Below, one piece after another: positions 60,234 to 64,000 of a stretch of 64,000 bases of DNA (position 1 is the first letter of the stretch; every line of letters begins with the position of its first letter). Under the pieces are notes generated by a model. That model was not told the DNA's origin. It saw only the letters and a list, made by a program, of their open reading frames with translations, and did no database searches. Origin of the DNA: Nocardia arizonensis (GTDB lineage: Bacteria; Actinomycetota; Actinomycetes; Mycobacteriales; Mycobacteriaceae); contig NZ_LGYZ01000027.1 in the NCBI RefSeq assembly GCF_001310275.1, positions 62,001-126,000 on the forward strand. The letters are read 5' to 3'. The translations under genes were made by a program, and so were the position numbers.

Positions 60234-61415
60234 ATGTCCCTCGCCCCGCCCGCGGAATCCCTATTCGACCTGTCGGCAGCACACCGCGCGATCCGGGACG
60301 AGGCGTCCCGCGTCGCGGCCGAATTCGCCCCCCGCGCGCACGAGATCCGTCGCCACCTCATCGAGCACAGCGAGATGCATCCACAGCTGTGGCGGGTGTT
60401 CCGTGAGAACGGTTGGTGCGCATACACTCCCGGCTCCACCGAGGACGGCGGACTGCTCGCCGCCGCGGTTGTGCTCGCGGCATTCGCCGAGCAGGGCATC
60501 GTGCTGTGGATGCCGGTCCTGTCGACCGCCATCGCGCACGCCATCGCGGTCGTGGGGCCGGATTCCGCCCGTGCGACCTGGCTGCCGCTGGTCGCTGCCG
60601 GGAAGATCCACCTCGGCATGGCGGCCACCGAACCCGATTCCGGTCACAACCTCTTCGCCGCACGCACCGAAATCCGTCGTGTGGAGGGCGGTTTCGTGGT
60701 TCGCGGGCTCAAGCGGGTGACCTCCGGCTTGGACGTGGTCGAACGGGTGCTCGTGTTCGGCAGGGCATTCGAGGGCGACCGGGCCAACGGATACACGACG
60801 CTGCTCGTCGACCCGCGCGCTCCCGGTGTCACGGTGACCGAGATTCCCATGCGGTTCCGGGAAGGGGTGCGGCAGTTCCAACTCGAACTCGATGATGTCG
60901 CTGTCCCCGAGGACGCGCTCGTCGGCCGCGAGGGCGGCGGCCTGTTCGCCCTGTGGCCGTTCACCGATGTCGAGCGCGTCCTCACCGCCGCGCTCTGTGT
61001 CGGGTCCGCCGACTACGCCGTGCGAAGTGCCGTCGTCCGTGCCAAGGAGCGCGTCGTCGCGGGCGGTGTGCCGATCGGCGTCCACCAAGCCGTCTCGCAC
61101 CCGCTGGCCCGACTCACCGCCCGACTCGCCGCGACCCGATTGCTGGTCCATCGCGCCGCGGCCCGACTGGACGCGGGCGCCGCCGACACCGACGTGGCCG
61201 CCGACGCCAACGCCGCCAAGGTGCTCGCCGCCGACCTCGCCTTCGACGCCGCCGATCACGCCGTGCAGGTCTTCGGCGCGGACGCCTGGGACGAGCGAAA
61301 CGGTTGGCTCGACCACTATCTCGACGCCCGATTGTCGCGCTCGGGCCCGGTCAGCAACGAGTTCGCGCTCAACTATCTCGCCGAACACGCCCTCGGCCTG
61401 TCCGCGCACCGGTAA
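60234..61415 (+). CDS. acyl-CoA dehydrogenase
   Basis: A 393-residue FAD enzyme of the ACAD fold. MAATEPDSGHNLFAARTEIRRVEGGFVVRGLKRVTSGLDVVERV contains the FAD/substrate motif, and GREGGGLFALWPFTDVERVLTAALCVG is the middle signature. The C-terminal helical domain has DAADHAVQVFGADAWDE and WLDHYLDARLSRSGPVSNEFALNYLAEHALG. Acts on an acyl-CoA in beta-oxidation or a specialised pathway. AGGAG lies five bases before ATG 60234, better than GTG 60228. No thiolase or hydratase gene is next to it. Confidence 0.9.
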   Translation: MSLAPPAESLFDLSAAHRAIRDEASRVAAEFAPRAHEIRRHLIEHSEMHPQLWRVFRENGWCAYTPGSTEDGGLLAAAVVLAAFAEQGIVLWMPVLSTAIAHAIAVVGPDSARATWLPLVAAGKIHLGMAATEPDSGHNLFAARTEIRRVEGGFVVRGLKRVTSGLDVVERVLVFGRAFEGDRANGYTTLLVDPRAPGVTVTEIPMRFREGVRQFQLELDDVAVPEDALVGREGGGLFALWPFTDVERVLTAALCVGSADYAVRSAVVRAKERVVAGGVPIGVHQAVSHPLARLTARLAATRLLVHRAAARLDAGAADTDVAADANAAKVLAADLAFDAADHAVQVFGADAWDERNGWLDHYLDARLSRSGPVSNEFALNYLAEHALGLSAHR

Positions 61416-61516
61416 CCGACGCACCGGGCGGGGCAGACGAGCCGGTCCGCGCCGATCGGCCAGGGCGCGGTTGCGCGCGGTGTGATGCGGGCCGAACGTT
61501 CTGGTGTCATGGAGAC

Positions 61517-62497
61517 ATGTCAACGAGCGAGCAGGGTGGGAATGGGGCGCCGATCACCGCGTGGTCCCGGGAATGGGGTCTGCGACTACCTGTGGTGAAC
61601 GCGCCGATGGGCGGTGTGGCGGGCGGGCGGCTCGCCGCCGCGGTCACCGCGGCGGGCGGACTCGGCATGATCGGTATGGGCAGCGCTGGGTCGGCGGCGG
61701 CGCTGCGCCGCGAACTCCGTTACGTCGCGGCGGGATCGGGACCGTTCGGTATCGGCATGGTCGAGGTGATGGCGCGCGAGCCGGAACTTCTCGAGGTCGC
61801 CATCGCCGCGTCGCCGACTCTCGTCGCCGTCGGCTTCGGCAGCGACTTCGCCTGGGTGGCCCGGGTCCACGACGCCGGAATCCGCGCGGTCACCCAGATC
61901 TACTCCGCCGACGAGGCGCGCCGAGCCGAAGGGGCGGGCATCGACCTCGTGGTGGCGCGCGGCACCGAGGGCGGCGGTCACGGCGTCGCGGGTCTGTCGA
62001 CGCTGCCGCTGCTCGAGGCGGTCCTGGACGCGGTGTCGATACCGGTTCTCGCCGCGGGCGGAATCGGCGCCCCGTCGGGGCTGGCCGCGGTTCTCGCGGC
62101 CGGTGCGAGCGGCGCCTGGCTGGGAACCTGCCTGGCCGCGTGCGCCGAATCCCTGCTGCCCGATTCCGCCCGAGCGGCCATGATCGCCGCCGACGGCACC
62201 GAAACGGTCCTCACCACGGCATTCGACGTGGCGATGGGCCTGCCGTGGCCGACCCGATTCCCCTCCCGGGTCCTGCGCAACGACTTCACGGCCCGCTGGG
62301 TGGGCAACGAGGAGGGTCTGCGCGACGACCCGACCGCACGACAAGAGTTGGCCGCCGCGGCCGCGGCGAACGATTTCCGCACCGCGCCGATCGATGCCGG
62401 ACAGGGCGTCGGTCGGCTCACCGCCGTATCGCCGGCCGGTGAGGTCGTCACCGAATTGTGCCGCGGCGCCGCGGAACTCCTCGCACGCCGACGCTGA
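61517..62497 (+). CDS. nitronate monooxygenase (NPD family), second copy
   Basis: A 326-residue FMN-dependent barrel of the NPD family. It has LPVVNAPMGGVAGGRLAAAVTAAGGLGMIGMG at the N-terminus, VARGTEGGGHGVAGLSTLPLL (FMN phosphate loop) and VSIPVLAAGGIGAPSGLAAVLAAGASGAWLGTCLAA. The short form resembles 2-nitropropane dioxygenase. Differs in N-terminus and loops from the other copy at 49.6-50.6 kb, so it is not a recent duplicate. The start is ATG 61517; GGAGAC lies just before it. It follows the acyl-CoA dehydrogenase by 101 bp. Confidence 0.92.
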   Translation: MSTSEQGGNGAPITAWSREWGLRLPVVNAPMGGVAGGRLAAAVTAAGGLGMIGMGSAGSAAALRRELRYVAAGSGPFGIGMVEVMAREPELLEVAIAASPTLVAVGFGSDFAWVARVHDAGIRAVTQIYSADEARRAEGAGIDLVVARGTEGGGHGVAGLSTLPLLEAVLDAVSIPVLAAGGIGAPSGLAAVLAAGASGAWLGTCLAACAESLLPDSARAAMIAADGTETVLTTAFDVAMGLPWPTRFPSRVLRNDFTARWVGNEEGLRDDPTARQELAAAAAANDFRTAPIDAGQGVGRLTAVSPAGEVVTELCRGAAELLARRR

Positions 62498-62775
62498 CTG
62501 CCTCCCCGCGCGGCCGGGCGAACGTCCGGCGTGGCCCGCTGCCTACCGCGCGTGCGTGAAACCGTCACTGCGGCAACGGCCGACGCTGTTGACGTACCTG
62601 GAAAAACCGGACGCCCGGCTCCCCGTGACGCGAATCCGAAAACGGACATAACCGGATCGAGGATGCATTGCACCGGCCGTCGTTCGCGGCCGTTAATGGA
62701 AGTACCGGGGCCGCTCGAACGCTCTACCGCCCCGGTTCGGGGAACCCATCGTCATCCTATTCAGGAGGCATCGCC

Positions 62776-63510
62776 TTGCCCACCATCACCTCACTGGCGC
62801 CGACATCGGGTCCGGCCACCGGCGGCACGAGTGTCACCATCACGGGTACCGGTTTCACCGGCTTCACGACGGTTCGCTTCGGCGCCACCGCAACCACTTT
62901 CACCCTCGACTCGGCGACGCAGATCACCGCAATCGCACCGGGCGGCGAGGTCGGCGACGTTCAGGTGACCGTCACGACCGAGGAGGGGGTCAGCGATGGT
63001 GTCGCCTACACCTACCTCGCGGTTCCTGCACTCGAGAGCGCCACACCGAACCAAGGCCCGACCGTGGGTGGAACTTCCGTCGTGCTCACGGGTTCGGGCC
63101 TGAGCGATGTCACCGCGGTCCAGTTCGGGACGACGGCGGCGACCTCGTTCATTGTCGACTCCGATACCCAGATCACCGCCGTGGCGCCTGCCGGAACGGG
63201 TATCGTTACTATCACCGTCACCGCACCGGGCGGAGTCAGCAACGCGGTTCCGTATGTGTACGTGGTGGTCCCGAATGTCACCGCCGTCGCCCCGGCCTCC
63301 GGGCCCGAGGCGGGTGGCACGACCGTCACGATCACAGGCACCGACTTCACCGGTCCGCTCACCGTGCGATTCGGCGACACCGCGACATCGTTCGTGATCG
63401 ATTCGGCTACCCAGATCACGGCCATCGCACCGCCGGGGACGGGGACTGTGCAGGTGAGTGTCACGGGTTCCGGCGGCGCGGGGACGAGCGCGGCCTACAC
63501 CTACAGCTGA
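62776..63510 (+). CDS. three-domain IPT/TIG protein
   Basis: A 244-residue protein made of three tandem TIG (IPT) immunoglobulin-like domains, each about 81 residues: PTITSLAPTSGPATGGTSVTITGTGFTG, ALESATPNQGPTVGGTSVVLTGSGLSD and NVTAVAPASGPEAGGTTVTITGTDFTG. Each ends with xxSATQITAIAPxG or similar and a VTxxGGVSxxxxYTY strand. There is no signal peptide. The start is a TTG at 62776 with a strong AGGAGG seven bases before. TIG domains are adhesion or protein-binding modules. An intracellular or non-Sec-exported role is possible. It is followed 77 bp later by an HTH gene. Confidence 0.88.
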   Translation: MPTITSLAPTSGPATGGTSVTITGTGFTGFTTVRFGATATTFTLDSATQITAIAPGGEVGDVQVTVTTEEGVSDGVAYTYLAVPALESATPNQGPTVGGTSVVLTGSGLSDVTAVQFGTTAATSFIVDSDTQITAVAPAGTGIVTITVTAPGGVSNAVPYVYVVVPNVTAVAPASGPEAGGTTVTITGTDFTGPLTVRFGDTATSFVIDSATQITAIAPPGTGTVQVSVTGSGGAGTSAAYTYS

Positions 63511-63587
63511 GATCGGATACTCCCGGGCCGGTGGCTTGCCGCCGGTCCGGACGGAACGGCAGTCGGCCGGGCGTAAAGGGGGATTCG

Positions 63588-64000
63588 GTGCCGACGGTAT
63601 TGAAAGCTCTACTGGCCGAACGGAATCTGGATACGTACGGCAATTTCCTGGCTGCCTACGATCGGTGCGCGGGACAACTCGACCCGCCCGTGCCGCCCGG
63701 ATACGGGCCGGCGAAAGCGCAGTACTACCAGTGGTTGTCGGGCCGAATGGTCGGTCTGCCGCGTGACTGTCACCGCCGGGTGCTGCGGCGGATGTTCCCG
63801 GGCTGGACGGTGGAGGGGCTGTTCCAGATGGTGGAGTCCGCACCGGCGGGCCACCCGGCGCCCGAACCGAATCCGCCGGTGGACGGGGAGCTCGAGACCT
63901 TTCTCGGCGGCGATATGGTCACCCGCGGCGTGACACTGGTGTACCCGTCGCAATCCGATATCCCCGTGGTTCCGGAGGGCGATATGCGCGGACTGCTGTA
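63588..64000 (+). CDS. actinobacterial helix-turn-helix protein, cut by window edge
   Basis: The first 137 codons of a longer gene starting GTG 63588 with AAGGGGG five bases upstream. It opens VPTVLKALLAERNLDTYGNFLAAYDRCAGQL and continues GPAKAQYYQWLSGRMVGLPRDCHRRVLRRMFPGWTVEGLFQMVE, which is the HTH-like N-terminal domain found on many Nocardia and Streptomyces regulatory or signalling proteins. After it a new domain starts (ETFLGGDMVTRGVTLVYPSQ). That domain continues beyond the window and cannot be identified. Confidence 0.75.
   Translation, partial: MPTVLKALLAERNLDTYGNFLAAYDRCAGQLDPPVPPGYGPAKAQYYQWLSGRMVGLPRDCHRRVLRRMFPGWTVEGLFQMVESAPAGHPAPEPNPPVDGELETFLGGDMVTRGVTLVYPSQSDIPVVPEGDMRGLL

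Noticed and set aside
49639..62497. Recent duplication of the two nitronate monooxygenase genes
   Set aside because: The copies at 49.6 and 61.5 kb differ in length, N-terminus and loops, so they are separate subfamilies.
62776..63510. Tandem DNA repeat or mobile element
   Set aside because: The periodicity comes from three diverged protein domains; DNA identity between units is only moderate and there are no terminal repeats.
1..64000. tRNA, rRNA, insertion sequences, prophage genes
   Set aside because: No cloverleaf, rRNA core, transposase, integrase or attachment repeat was noticed by eye. A computational scan was not possible.

Overview
The window is very GC-rich with strongly GC-biased third codon positions, many GTG and some TTG starts, and mostly short intergenic gaps. 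The gene families point to a mycolic-acid actinomycete, most likely Nocardia or a close relative: an antigen-85-like mycolyltransferase, an AlkB alkane monooxygenase, a SigB/SigF-type sigma factor with an ANTAR protein next to it, a PknB-type kinase, DUF1206, DUF6131, DUF3089, DUF6907, and several acyl-CoA, nitronate and P450 enzymes. The genus is inferred from gene content, not from a marker gene. No rRNA, tRNA, CRISPR array, insertion sequence or phage module was seen.

Layout. 1-9.4 kb: end of a TetR gene, a decayed crotonase fragment, alkB, small membrane proteins, DoxX, DUF1206, an acyltransferase, an EEP-family phosphohydrolase, a DUF3089 secreted hydrolase and an LLM flavoprotein. 9.5-16.8 kb: a tautomerase-like gene facing a GlxA-type AraC regulator with a perfect palindrome at its start, SRPBCC, dienelactone hydrolase, a small membrane protein, a phosphotriesterase-like hydrolase, and an O-methyltransferase with an MFS pump. 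17-23 kb: a membrane diguanylate cyclase, a second MFS pump, a large transmembrane Ser/Thr kinase and a truncated membrane gene. 23-31 kb: aldo/keto reductase, a frameshifted beta-propeller lipoprotein, epoxide hydrolase, a secreted type-B carboxylesterase, a protealysin-like M4 peptidase with its emfourin-type inhibitor, and a class II aldolase/CMD pair opposite a MerR regulator.

32-38 kb: mycolyltransferase, then a tightly coupled set of condensation-domain acyltransferase, MFS transporter (frameshifted here) and GT39-type membrane glycosyltransferase, which looks like a lipid or glycolipid assembly and export unit. 38-41.6 kb: sigma factor behind a SigF-like promoter, ANTAR protein, PhoU, methyltransferase-like protein and YnfA. 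41.6-45.7 kb: one long minus-strand unit of FtsX-type permease, ATPase, TetR, FabG, an 81-codon ORF and MaoC, several of them joined by 4-base stop/start overlaps. 46-52.7 kb: a double-motif DUF6907 protein, FabH, TetR and P450 with two clear inverted repeats, a nitronate monooxygenase facing an AraC regulator, and a K+ channel. 52.7-64 kb: DUF305 and DUF6153 proteins, a universal stress protein, amidohydrolase coupled to a CoA-transferase, LysR facing a DapA-family lyase, TetR, acyl-CoA dehydrogenase, a second nitronate monooxygenase, a triple TIG-domain protein and the start of an actinobacterial helix-turn-helix protein.

Three reading frames are broken by apparent single-base or two-base slips (about 3.8, 24.9 and 35.5 kb). 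They may be real pseudogenes or sequence errors. No large, clearly new multi-gene system was recognised. The strongest leads are the coupled 81-codon ORF between fabG and maoC, the hairpin covering the ribosome site of the P450-linked TetR gene, the protease/inhibitor pair, the condensation-MFS-GT39 unit, and the leaderless-secretion TIG protein next to an HTH gene at the right edge.
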